Of a stretch of DNA of 39,841 nt, positions 1 through 6,583 are shown piece after piece. Source of the DNA: a virus; the IMG/VR virus record IMGVR_UViG_3300045135_000391, positions 1-39,841 of that record. One strand, written 5' to 3'. The notes under the pieces are model-generated. The model made no database searches. It was not told the origin of the DNA and saw only the letters and a program-made list of their open reading frames with translations. Each line of letters begins with the position of its first letter. Within the stretch, counting starts at the first letter, position 1. The position numbers were made by a program, and so were the translations under genes.

Positions 1-127
1 CACTCTGCAACAAGCTATTGTATACGCCAAGTGCTGCCCCCGCATAACCCCCTGCCTCGTAGGCATTGTCTGCAACCTCTAAAGCCCAGTTATCAATCTT
101 AACTTCACCCTCAGACCCCTGCTTCTT
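1..127. repeat. 127-base exact direct repeat (copy 1), inside thyX
   Basis: The first 127 bases of the window are identical to 37497-37623. The next base differs (g at 128, a at 37624), and the base pairs beyond match only partly because both are thyX coding sequence. The length equals the largest SPAdes k-mer, so this is most simply an assembly-graph vertex left at the contig end rather than a biological terminal repeat. The last 127 bases of the window do not match it. Confidence 0.9.
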
Positions 128-469
128 GTCAGCACTACGTCCACGCCATACGTCAGGCACATAGAACTCAGGCTCATCATCTACGTAACGACGACTGATC
201 TCATTCCAACGCAGGAACTTATGCTTGACCAACTGACGTGCTACAAAGATAGGGGCCTTGACGTGGAAGCTTGCGAAGGCATGACCAAAGGGGCTGATGT
301 GTTTGTGCTTGGCGAGATACTTGATAAGCTTGGCGTCTCTCTCAAGCAGGCCCTCTCTTAGTGCAGAGAACTCCCAGTCACTCTTCTTACCAAAGCTAAC
401 CCGTGCTGCGTTGACGACCGAAAGGTCTGAACCCATGTGGTCGATAAGTGTTACTGCAATCTGTGTCAT
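1..469 (-). CDS. thyX: Flavin-dependent thymidylate synthase ThyX, allele B, cut off by the window edge
   Basis: This gene makes dTMP from dUMP with FAD, NADPH and methylenetetrahydrofolate. I translated it from ATG at 469: it begins MTQIAVTLIDHMG and reads open to base 1, about 156 residues, so the C-terminal third is missing. It carries the same ThyX core as the complete copy at 37282-37938 (KHK-x7-S, RRYVDDEPEF) but has a different N-terminus, including DWEFSALREGLLERD where the other copy has a shorter segment. Its start overlaps the stop of the upstream 50-residue gene (ATGA). Joined in phase to 37496-37282 it would give a 227-residue protein. Family assignment is firm. Whether it is a second gene or a strain allele is unresolved. 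Confidence 0.92.
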   Translation of the reverse strand, partial: MTQIAVTLIDHMGSDLSVVNAARVSFGKKSDWEFSALREGLLERDAKLIKYLAKHKHISPFGHAFASFHVKAPIFVARQLVKHKFLRWNEISRRYVDDEPEFYVPDVWRGRSADKKQGSEGEVKIDNWALEVADNAYEAGGYAGAALGVYNSLLQS

Positions 470-618
470 GAGGACATATGCTCCTGTGTCTCTTCGTTGT
501 ATGCTGGTAGGTCTTCCTCTTGGCCTGTAGGATTAACTACAGCATCAAGCTCCTCAAACGAGGATAAAGGGATAAGACCAATAGTGATTAAGTGTTCTTC
601 TAGTGTAACAGGTAACAT
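466..618 (-). CDS. Small hypothetical protein coupled to thyX allele B
   Basis: A 50-codon frame begins at ATG 618 (MLPVTLEEHLITIG) and ends with TGA overlapping the thyX ATG (ATGA), which implies translational coupling. An AAAGGA Shine-Dalgarno stands about ten bases upstream. The protein is acidic, has no membrane segment, and has no family I recognise. A promoter candidate at 669-696 lies just upstream, so it would be the first gene of a thyX-containing transcript. The second thyX at 37938 is preceded by unrelated sequence. Confidence 0.55.
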   Translation of the reverse strand: MLPVTLEEHLITIGLIPLSSFEELDAVVNPTGQEEDLPAYNEETQEHMSS

Positions 619-668
619 TAGAAACCTATCCTTTCAGGTGTATGTGGCGGGGGGCATCGTTAATACTT

Positions 669-696
669 ATTATACCGTGAATTTCCGATCCGTCTA
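669..696 (-). promoter_or_regulatory. Candidate sigma70-type promoter upstream of the thyX allele B genes
   Basis: On the minus strand a perfect TATAAT (669-674) is preceded at 16 bases by TAGACG (691-696, four of six to TTGACA). It lies in the gap between the 76-codon frame ending at 716 and the small gene starting at 618, where an internal promoter would drive the thyX segment. Confidence 0.5.
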
Positions 697-715
697 CCCC
701 TAATCGACACAAAGC

Positions 716-928
716 CTAACTTTTTTTCTTGGCTGTGATCCAGTAAACCCATGACATGTAGCAGTGATCCTTCTGAGATAGCCTGTCAATTAACCAAACG
801 GCATTGGGTTTCCCCTCTCTCTTCCACCCATAGTTACGGGCCGAGAATGTCTGGTTACTTTCTCCTAACAGGATTACATTGAACAGGACAGAAAGGGCAA
901 TGCCTACTTTATAAAGATATCTAAGCAC
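716..928 (-). CDS. Small membrane-anchored phage protein, function unknown
   Basis: I prefer the GTG start at 928 because GGAGG lies nine bases upstream; the ATG at 946 has no such site. The protein (about 70 residues) has one N-terminal hydrophobic segment (YLYKVGIALSVLFNVILLG) followed by a polar tail with TFSAR, a Trp-Lys-rich stretch and DHCYMSW. I recall small phage and prophage proteins with this SxSAR...GK...HC layout, but I do not know a function and am not certain of the match. Its start overlaps the end of the upstream gene by eight bases, so it is in the same leftward operon. A lysis or membrane role is possible but unsupported. Confidence 0.6.
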   Translation of the reverse strand: MLRYLYKVGIALSVLFNVILLGESNQTFSARNYGWKREGKPNAVWLIDRLSQKDHCYMSWVYWITAKKKS

Positions 929-1133
929 GGTGTGAACCCTCCGCATTGTTGGCTAATTCTAGGAGCTTGTTCAACCTTACAGTCTCTTCAAGAATCTCCT
1001 CTCTGATAGTGTTGAATATCTTTAGTCTCTCTTCATCCGTCAACCCACTGCTCTTGAATTTAATATTAAACTCCTTAGTCCTCAGAGATTTGATTGCGTT
1101 CTCTGTGTTCTCTATCTCTCCGCAAATGCTCAT
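921..1133 (-). CDS. Small coiled-coil hypothetical protein
   Basis: The gene encodes 70 residues (MSICGEIENTENAIKSL). It is charged and predicted largely helical, with a Leu/Glu-rich C-terminal half (EEILEETVRLNKLLELA) that looks like a short coiled coil. The ATG overlaps the stop of the HTH gene upstream (ATGA at 1130-1133), and GAGGAG lies within that gene's last codons, so it is probably translationally coupled to the HTH protein. I recognise no family. Confidence 0.65.
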   Translation of the reverse strand: MSICGEIENTENAIKSLRTKEFNIKFKSSGLTDEERLKIFNTIREEILEETVRLNKLLELANNAEGSHRA

Positions 1134-1348
1134 TGCTCTTGCTCCTCAAGTAGAAAGTAACGGACATACCTTTGACCAGTGACAGGGTGTTTCTTTCGGA
1201 CTGATTCAATGTCATAACCCATGCCTCGCAACTCATGCACCCGCTTAGTCAGACTACTGATAGAGTATTCAATCAATGCCTCTCGCACTGTCAGACCCTT
1301 GGCCGTTTGCAAGTGCTTGATGATCTTTGTGTGTTGTGTGTTTGTCAT
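1130..1348 (-). CDS. Helix-turn-helix DNA-binding protein (HTH_39-like)
   Basis: The 72-residue product is essentially one winged-helix domain: KIIKHLQTAKGLTVREALIEY, SISSLTKRVHELRGMGYDI as the recognition helix region, then a basic VRKKHPVTGQRYVRYFL wing. This arrangement matches the small phage and alphaproteobacterial helix-turn-helix family I know as HTH_39 (recalled, not searched). It probably binds DNA and could regulate the early genes around it. A strong site (AAGGGATAAGAC) precedes the ATG, part of a leader shared by several neighbours. It is coupled by ATGA to the next gene. Confidence 0.75.
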   Translation of the reverse strand: MTNTQHTKIIKHLQTAKGLTVREALIEYSISSLTKRVHELRGMGYDIESVRKKHPVTGQRYVRYFLLEEQEQ

Positions 1349-1359
1349 AGTCTTATCCC

Positions 1360-2196
1360 TTACAGTAATTTAAGTTGCGTAGGTTCTTTATATATTTCTT
1401 CAACCCTTGGATGCAGAACCTCAGTAAACTCGATGTCGCAGAAATTACCACAGTCAGGGGTGATTGCCTTTTGCTGGCGTCCAGCGTCAGGGTCTAGCTC
1501 ATCTAAGAATGTGTGTCGAATACAACTATTCCCTACAGCACGTTCAGCCTTAGCCATCTTGTCGAATGTCTCAGGAAAGTCTTTTCTGATCTTGTTCCAG
1601 TAACCCATGCCGCCCTTGACGCATCCGATACAGTTGTTGTTGCCGTAACCTAATTCATACATAACTGGGCGTTTGATGCCCTGCTTTTCAAGGTAGTGTA
1701 AACACTCTGGCTTAGTCATACGATTCTCAATCAAAGGAAACAAAGGCTTGGCGTCAGGGTATTGTTCATTGAAACGAATAGCCCTGTTGATTTCTTTCTT
1801 GGTATACTCAAACCCAAACACTTGCCCATCGTATTCTATTTCTCTTTCTAGTCTTTGCCTGACCCGTTTCTTTAAGACAAGTGTGCACCTCGCCCCTCCC
1901 GGACCGTTCACATATTTGTCTTTCAGGATCACGTCGAAATGGTCCTTATACTTTTCGGGTGCTCTTTCTACAGTAATTTCCTTGCCATACCAATCTTCAC
2001 ACTCTTGCTTGAAACGTAGGTTATCGGGGTGGGCACTGTCGATCTGAAAGTAAATCGGCTCCACGTTTTCCTTCCCATACATATCAAGGGCAAGTTTAGT
2101 TGCGACTGCACTTGTTACCCCTGCACTCCACCACGCAATAATCACAGACCCAACTCCTTTTCTATTCTCCAGTAACTCTCTTTGTTCCTTTGTCAT
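1360..2196 (-). CDS. PAPS-reductase-like PP-loop protein (DndC/CysH superfamily)
   Basis: The product is 278 residues from ATG 2196, chosen because AAGGATAAGACA precedes it; the longer frame to 2256 has no such site. The N-terminus has a PP-loop, S24-A-G-V-T-S29, which in this family binds ATP to adenylate a substrate. A Cys-rich C-terminal half follows, with C189-IG-C192 in CIGCVKGGMGYWNKI, and C249-GNF-C253. The CIGC...GYWNKIR..FP signature is typical of phage proteins annotated as phosphoadenosine phosphosulfate reductase family. Such proteins are more plausibly involved in thiolation or another nucleic-acid modification than in sulfate assimilation, as no cys genes are nearby. It sits next to the GP88-like gene in the same operon. 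Substrate unknown. Confidence 0.8.
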   Translation of the reverse strand: MTKEQRELLENRKGVGSVIIAWWSAGVTSAVATKLALDMYGKENVEPIYFQIDSAHPDNLRFKQECEDWYGKEITVERAPEKYKDHFDVILKDKYVNGPGGARCTLVLKKRVRQRLEREIEYDGQVFGFEYTKKEINRAIRFNEQYPDAKPLFPLIENRMTKPECLHYLEKQGIKRPVMYELGYGNNNCIGCVKGGMGYWNKIRKDFPETFDKMAKAERAVGNSCIRHTFLDELDPDAGRQQKAITPDCGNFCDIEFTEVLHPRVEEIYKEPTQLKLL

Positions 2197-2200
2197 TGTC

Positions 2201-2440
2201 TTATCCTTCTTCTTTCTTTGGTGAACTCGTCCAGCTTTTGATACTGAACCAATCAATATTGTTTCCGAATGTCTGGCTGATCCAATCTGTTACAGCCCAA
2301 TATTCTGCCGCATCACGGGTGCAATCATCCCAATGCCAAACACATTCGATACCTTGCACCGTCATGTTTTCTTCTTTGGCAGTCTCCCGATACCGCATTA
2401 CAAAATCAGCATCCACGAAAATTCTTGTCTCACGTTCCAT
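2201..2440 (-). CDS. Hypothetical protein, 79 residues
   Basis: The gene starts MERETRIFVDADFVMRYRE and is preceded by AAAGGATAAGAC. It is acidic and Trp-rich (WHWDDC, WAVTDWISQTF, WFSIKSW) with no membrane segment. It ends four bases before the PAPS-reductase-like start and belongs to the same leftward operon. I recognise no family. The size and tryptophan pattern would fit a small inhibitor or accessory protein, but that is only a guess. Confidence 0.6.
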   Translation of the reverse strand: MERETRIFVDADFVMRYRETAKEENMTVQGIECVWHWDDCTRDAAEYWAVTDWISQTFGNNIDWFSIKSWTSSPKKEEG

Positions 2441-2478
2441 AGTCTTATCCTTTCAAGGTTTGGGTTTTGTGGGGATGC

Positions 2479-3204
2479 TTACACATCCACCACGAATCCA
2501 GATGTATCTTTCTTGGCCTTGCCTTTGGCATACAGCGCCACGATATGTCCACCCTTAGGGTCCAAGATCCGCAGGTCATCCGCATCGCCGTTCACTACTG
2601 GCAAGCCCATCCATGTGTTTGCATAGTCGAAAGCCTTGCGGAATACTGTTGCCACGTTCATACCACGGTCTAGGGCTGTTTGCATCATGGCCGCATATTT
2701 AGGAGATGCATTCGAGTAGGACCACGTCAGATGATAGTTGGGGATGTGATCCGTGTTGCGGTTGGCAATCTTGGTGTAGTCGTAAAATTGCACCCGTGGG
2801 AACAATTCAAAGATAGTTAGACCGTCAATCTTGACCAATTCCCAGCGGATATCTGTCGTCCCGTTCAATCGCACCACGGGTTCAATCCCACGTTTATTGC
2901 AGTAGTTTTGAAATTTGGCGATATCCTGCATAAGCTGGATCATAAACCCGTCACGGTCTGAATAGAACCACTGGGCCTTGCGTTCACGGGCAGCTTGCAC
3001 ACAATTCATTGCACCACGTCCCGCAGTATTCAAGCAAGCCTTCACGCATCCAGCTTGTTCCGCCATGCTACAGCTATTGAATGTCTTATTGCCTACGGTC
3101 ACTTTCCAAGGCGTCATGTATAGGATTGCAGTTAGATATTCGTCACCGTCACCCTTGACGGTCTTTGCATTAGTCCCTACGCCTAGCAGTTTATACTTTG
3201 ACAT
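2479..3204 (-). CDS. GP88-like cysteine-rich protein of unknown function
   Basis: The product is 241 residues. The N-terminus LLGVGTNAKTVKGDG, then LTAILYMTPWK, then a cysteine cluster C45, C53, C57, C68 (CSMAEQAGCVKAC...) resembles the phage family I recall as gene product 88 (GP88). In that family an N/K-T-K motif is followed by Cys residues and an AGRG segment, as here. Four close cysteines suggest a metal or Fe-S site; that is inference. It lies upstream of the PAPS-reductase-like gene with only one small gene between them, and shares their GGATAAGAC leader, so the two may act in one pathway. Codon choice looks more C/G-ending than the replication genes. Function unknown. Confidence 0.7.
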   Translation of the reverse strand: MSKYKLLGVGTNAKTVKGDGDEYLTAILYMTPWKVTVGNKTFNSCSMAEQAGCVKACLNTAGRGAMNCVQAARERKAQWFYSDRDGFMIQLMQDIAKFQNYCNKRGIEPVVRLNGTTDIRWELVKIDGLTIFELFPRVQFYDYTKIANRNTDHIPNYHLTWSYSNASPKYAAMMQTALDRGMNVATVFRKAFDYANTWMGLPVVNGDADDLRILDPKGGHIVALYAKGKAKKDTSGFVVDV

Positions 3205-3270
3205 TGTCTTATCCTTTCAGTTTGGTTTATCTAGGTACACCCAGTGAGATGCACCCGATAAACCAAAGCT

Positions 3271-3534
3271 TTACACTCTACGCTTGATCGACCATTTCTC
3301 CGAAACAAACCACGACCGCCCATCCGTCTCACGTTCGTCCACGATAACATATGCGACCCCGCCAAGAACAAGGGCATGACGCCAGCCCTGCCCTATAACA
3401 TCCCCCACATAAACCTTGTGACCATATACCATATTTTTCCCACCATGTGGCGCTGGGGCAAGAACGCTTTCTTCTTGATCGCAACATTCAAATTGAAACG
3501 AAACACCCGTTTCCGTATTAATAAAGCTTTGCAT
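3271..3534 (-). CDS. Hypothetical protein, first gene of the left early block
   Basis: About 87 residues from ATG 3534 (MQSFINTETGVSFQF). I chose this start because GGAG lies seven bases upstream; the in-frame ATG at 3582 has no ribosome site. The protein contains many beta-prone segments (KVYVGDVIGQGW, VLGGVAYVIVDERE) and ends in a basic KWSIKRRV tail. No family recognised. It is the first gene downstream of the promoter candidate near 3805 and so probably an early transcript. Confidence 0.6.
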   Translation of the reverse strand: MQSFINTETGVSFQFECCDQEESVLAPAPHGGKNMVYGHKVYVGDVIGQGWRHALVLGGVAYVIVDERETDGRSWFVSEKWSIKRRV

Positions 3535-3804
3535 TTGTCTTGCTCCGTTGTGCTGTTCGTTTCGTTGATCAATAGAAAACATTTATCGAAAGACATTGCA
3601 ACAACTTTTTTCACTTTTCTTGTATTTATTTTGATTATCTAGCAATATCAGAGACTTGCATAAAGCCTGCCCAATAGTCCCTAACATAGTCCTTATAATG
3701 GAAAGAAAAGGTTATGTAGTAAGGTAACCAATTTATGCAATCTTTCCAGTGTGTTAGGATGTGTGGGGGGTAGTCCAGTCATAACACCGCAACAATAGTG
3801 TTAC

Positions 3805-3813
3805 ATTATAACA
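3805..3813 (-). promoter_or_regulatory. Candidate extended -10 promoter for the left early block
   Basis: On the minus strand TGTTATAAT gives a perfect -10 hexamer with the TGn extension. No good -35 hexamer sits at 16-18 bases; TTGTCC is present at 19. Extended -10 promoters can work without a strong -35, so this is a reasonable driver of the gene at 3534 and those below it. Confidence 0.4.
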
Positions 3814-3831
3814 TACCCAAGCAATACTGGG

Positions 3832-3870
3832 ACAATCGGGCAACAGGTGTCACAATCAGGCAACACCGTG
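3832..3870. repeat. Short tandem direct repeats (iteron-like)
   Basis: Two copies of ACAATCrGGCAACA begin at 3832 and 3852, exactly 20 bases apart, with one difference. The core GCAACA recurs at about 3789 and 3900. The helical-phase spacing resembles protein-binding iterons or tandem operator sites. Only two full copies are present, so the call is tentative. Confidence 0.4.
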
Positions 3871-4045
3871 GCAGGAATGACACCCCATGTGATAATTATG
3901 CAACAAGCCTAGGGGGAGGAAGGGGGGATAGGGGGTGGCCTGCTGTATGTACATCATACAAAAATATTTACTAACAGAAATTCTAGACACCTTAGGTAAC
4001 ATAGTCACACAATCTAGTTAATTTCATAGTTAGGTAAATTAACAC

Positions 4046-4074
4046 TTGACATACAAAATCCGTATGTGTATAAT
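4046..4074 (+). promoter_or_regulatory. Late promoter PL1, perfect sigma70 consensus
   Basis: TTGACA (4046-4051), a 17-base spacer and TATAAT (4069-4074) form a fully consensus bacterial promoter 120 bases before the first late gene. Bases 4065-4096, which include the -10 and about 22 bases downstream, are identical to 12002-12033 at a second late promoter. Such a strong promoter implies transcription by host RNA polymerase, which fits the lack of a phage polymerase gene. Confidence 0.85.
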
Positions 4075-4096
4075 AGTCTTAACAAGTCTCCCCTGC
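4065..4096 (+). repeat. 32-base promoter/leader repeat, copy 1
   Basis: This segment starts four bases before the -10 and runs through AGTCTTAACAAGTCTCCCC to the end of the early leader. It is identical to 12002-12033, although the spacers and downstream sequences differ. Conservation beyond the -10 suggests the initially transcribed region has its own role, such as an operator or an RNA signal. Confidence 0.9.
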
Positions 4097-4120
4097 CTGT
4101 ATATACTCATAAGAGGGAGA

Positions 4121-4201
4121 ATGAAAGGATGGCCTGTTACATTAACAGGTAACTCCTTTATCCCCTTTCTTATGGTAAGGAACAAACAGAGACATGGCTA
4201 A
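4121..4201 (+). CDS. Possible 26-residue leader peptide
   Basis: A frame from ATG 4121 reads MKGWPVTLTGNSFIPF and stops at 4199-4201, overlapping the start of the small terminase gene (4194). AGGGAG lies only a few bases upstream of the ATG, closer than ideal. It spans the perfect leader hairpin at 4133-4149. It could be a coupled leader peptide or chance. Confidence 0.22.
   Translation: MKGWPVTLTGNSFIPFLMVRNKQRHG
4133..4149 (+). promoter_or_regulatory. Leader hairpin before the first late gene
   Basis: CCTGTTA and TAACAGG form a perfect seven-base-pair stem around a CAT loop. No T-run follows, so it is not a terminator. It may stabilise the late mRNA 5' end or act as a dyad operator. Confidence 0.45.
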
Positions 4202-4685
4202 GAAACCTAGTAAGATGTGGTTCTACGAGACTACACTTCCAGACACTCGTAATGAATTTACAAACTACTCTTTAAAGAAGAGAGATCATAAGGTAGGTGA
4301 TAAGACTTACCTGTCACTGCATAAGATTTACATTGAAATGGAAGACCCTACAGAGTATGAGTTTGCTCTATCTGTGTTTGGTGATTACTCTGTTTGGGAG
4401 AACTTGTGTAACCTGTCATGGTTTAAGACACACCATGTACAGATGCAGAAAGAGTTAATGTTGAAGTTGAAGGCTCGTACCATCAGGAACATGATCAATG
4501 ATCTTGAAGAAGGTAAGGCAAGCTACAATGCTCAGAAGTACTTGGCTGATGCTGGTTACTTGGATAATGGAAGTAAGAAACGGGGTAGACCCTCTAAGGA
4601 TGAACTTGATGGTGCTCTGAAACAGGCTGCCCTTGAAAAAGCTGAAACAGAAGAGGATGCAACACGAATTGGGTTGATGAACTAA
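4194..4685 (+). CDS. Terminase small subunit (DNA maturase A-like)
   Basis: This subunit would recognise concatemeric phage DNA and present it to the large terminase. The 163-residue protein contains KIYIEMEDPTEYEFALSVFGDY, VWENLCNLSWFKTH and QKELMLKLKARTI, then a basic GSKKRGRPSKDE segment. This pattern (MkDPTEYEFA..., ...W..L..., ...F..H..., GRPsK) is what I know from small packaging proteins of T7-like marine podoviruses. It is the first late gene and lies one gene upstream of the large terminase. The unusual point is that the tail fibre gene separates the two terminase genes. The start at 4194 has AAGGAA upstream, somewhat distant. Confidence 0.75.
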   Translation: MAKKPSKMWFYETTLPDTRNEFTNYSLKKRDHKVGDKTYLSLHKIYIEMEDPTEYEFALSVFGDYSVWENLCNLSWFKTHHVQMQKELMLKLKARTIRNMINDLEEGKASYNAQKYLADAGYLDNGSKKRGRPSKDELDGALKQAALEKAETEEDATRIGLMN

Positions 4686-4686
4686 C

Positions 4687-6576
4687 ATGGCTAAGAAACC
4701 AACAGTAACTACACTGCAGTCAGGGTTTAACTCCACTGAGGTGTTGAATGAAAACTTTGATAACATCAGGGATGCTTTTGACAATACTCTGTCTTTGGAC
4801 GGGAGTACTCCTAATGCTATGCAGGCAGACCTAGACCTTAACGGCAACAACCTTATTGGTGCTACTGGTTTGCTTATCAATGGTACTGATTACCTATCTG
4901 ATGTAGAGGCTGCTAGGGCTGCTGCTTCTACAAGTGCAAGCAATGCAGCAACGTCTGAAACGAATGCTGCCGCTTCTGAGACTACTGCTGGTTTGTCAGC
5001 TACGGCTGCTGCTACGAGTGCTACAGCTTCTGCTGCTAGTGCAGTTGATGCAACCAACAACGGTGCTGCTCAAGTTGCTTTGGCTGCAGATCAAGTTACT
5101 CTAGCTGCTGCACAGGTAACATTAGCAGAAACAGCTAAGACTGGGGCTGAACTAGCTGAGACTAACGCAGAGACCGCTGAGAGCAATGCTGCTACTTCTG
5201 CTACCAATGCAGCCACTTCTGCAACTACGGCCTCTACGGGGGCTTCTACGGCCTCTACGAAGGCATCTGAGGCTGCTACCTCCGCAACCAATGCAGCTAC
5301 GTCAGCCACTGAAGCTGAGGCAGCTAAGACTGGGGCAGAGGCAGCAAGAGATTCAGCACTAGCTGCTTTGGACTCGTTTGATGATCGTTACCTAGGTGTT
5401 AAGACTACTGACCCAACTGTAGACAATGACGGTGATGCCCTTGTTGTAGGAGCTATCTACTTCAACTCAAACACTGACTTGCTCTACGTTTACAACGGTA
5501 CAACTTGGCAGGTTACAGCTAACGCAGCATCTGGTGATCTTGTTTCAACTAACAACCTGTCAGACCTAACAAGTCCAGCTACTGCTCGTACTAATCTTGG
5601 TCTTGGCACAGCTGCTACTACAGCTTCTACTGACTATGCTACTGCTGCTCAGGGTACACTAGCTGACACAGCAGTACAGCCCAATGACAGCCCTACGTTT
5701 GCAGGTCTAACTACAACTGCTAATGTGTCCTTCGGTGACAACGACAAAGCCACCTTCGGCGCTGGGTCTGACCTACAGATTTACCATACGGGGTCAGCGA
5801 GTCGTATTCAGGACACAGGTACAGGCAATCTTTATATTGCTGGTACAAACCTACAGCTTACCGATTCAACAATTACTGACAACTATTTACAGGCAGTGTC
5901 TGGTGGCGCACTTACAATTTACCATAGCGGTGACGCCAAACTCGCCACCACCTCCACTGGTGTTGACGTTACTGGCACTGTCACGGCTGATGGGCTGACT
6001 GTGGACACAAACACGCTGTATGTGGATGCGACGGGAAATAAGGTTGGGATTGGCAAGACCAACCCTGCCACAGCCCTTGACGTAACTGGCACTGTCACAG
6101 CCACATCTTTTGCGGGCGATGGCTCTGCGTTAACGAATTTGCCTGTTTCCGTGGCTGTTTATGTGGATGCCGCAGGAGGCGCTAGTGTAGATTCAACCTC
6201 TGACACTGTTGTTCCTGCAACCACTGCTGAGATTGAAGACACATCGAATTACAGCAACACGTCAGGAGTTGTCACGGTCACTGATGCAGGGACTTACTGC
6301 GTAAAAGGCACCGTGGGTATCACCAGCACAACGTTAAACTACCGCTGGACGGGTGAGCTTTCTATTGTGAAAAACGGAGCGACAGTCGTGGGCAAGGTGC
6401 GAGGTGCATATCTTCGGGGTAACGGCGGATCGAATGACAGCTACATTCACATCGACAAGATGTTATCTCTAGCTGCAAGTGACACCATTCAACTAAAGGT
6501 TAAAAGAATCTCCAACACAACTGGAAACGGTACGTTTGTGGCTGACGTAAGCACGCTGCAGTTGCAGAAATTGTAA
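4687..6576 (+). CDS. Tail fibre protein
   Basis: A 629-residue fibre. Residues 1-75 resemble podovirus fibre N-termini that dock to the tail (LNENFDNIRDAFDNTLS, DGSTPNAMQADLDLNGN). Residues about 76-235 are an Ala/Ser/Thr-rich repeat region (SASNAATSETNAAAS type) expected to form a trimeric shaft. Then come beta-repeats of the kind seen in marine phage fibres (FGAGSDLQIYHTGSAS, TGTGNLYIAGTNLQL), and a C-terminal domain from about residue 485 with a jelly-roll-like look (VAVYVDAAGGASVD...). Base composition and codon choice shift to more G/C-rich codons from about 5890, suggesting an exchanged receptor-binding end. It sits one base after the small terminase. Confidence 0.88.
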   Translation: MAKKPTVTTLQSGFNSTEVLNENFDNIRDAFDNTLSLDGSTPNAMQADLDLNGNNLIGATGLLINGTDYLSDVEAARAAASTSASNAATSETNAAASETTAGLSATAAATSATASAASAVDATNNGAAQVALAADQVTLAAAQVTLAETAKTGAELAETNAETAESNAATSATNAATSATTASTGASTASTKASEAATSATNAATSATEAEAAKTGAEAARDSALAALDSFDDRYLGVKTTDPTVDNDGDALVVGAIYFNSNTDLLYVYNGTTWQVTANAASGDLVSTNNLSDLTSPATARTNLGLGTAATTASTDYATAAQGTLADTAVQPNDSPTFAGLTTTANVSFGDNDKATFGAGSDLQIYHTGSASRIQDTGTGNLYIAGTNLQLTDSTITDNYLQAVSGGALTIYHSGDAKLATTSTGVDVTGTVTADGLTVDTNTLYVDATGNKVGIGKTNPATALDVTGTVTATSFAGDGSALTNLPVSVAVYVDAAGGASVDSTSDTVVPATTAEIEDTSNYSNTSGVVTVTDAGTYCVKGTVGITSTTLNYRWTGELSIVKNGATVVGKVRGAYLRGNGGSNDSYIHIDKMLSLAASDTIQLKVKRISNTTGNGTFVADVSTLQLQKL

Positions 6577-6583
6577 ATAGTAA

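Larger units (their letters stand above)
3535..4193. other. Divergent intergenic region: promoters and possible origin
   Basis: This 659-base stretch separates leftward early genes from rightward late genes. It holds no convincing long gene. It contains a leftward extended -10 candidate (3805-3813), short direct repeats around 3832-3870, a purine-rich run (about 3910-3937, mostly g with a few a), an inverted repeat TAACAC...GTGTTA (3782-3803), a consensus rightward promoter (4046-4074) and a leader hairpin (4133-4149). It is the best place in the window for replication initiation, but no DnaA box or helicase-loading signal was recognised. Confidence 0.7.

Noticed and set aside
3393-3614. Minus-strand frame MKKVVAMSFDKCF...
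   Set aside because: It overlaps the better gene 3271-3534, which has a Shine-Dalgarno and more protein-like composition.
5091-5309. Antisense frame in the fibre repeats, and the repeats as a CRISPR array
   Set aside because: The Ala/Ser/Thr repeats are coding, imperfect and lack regular spacers; the antisense frame is a by-product of them.
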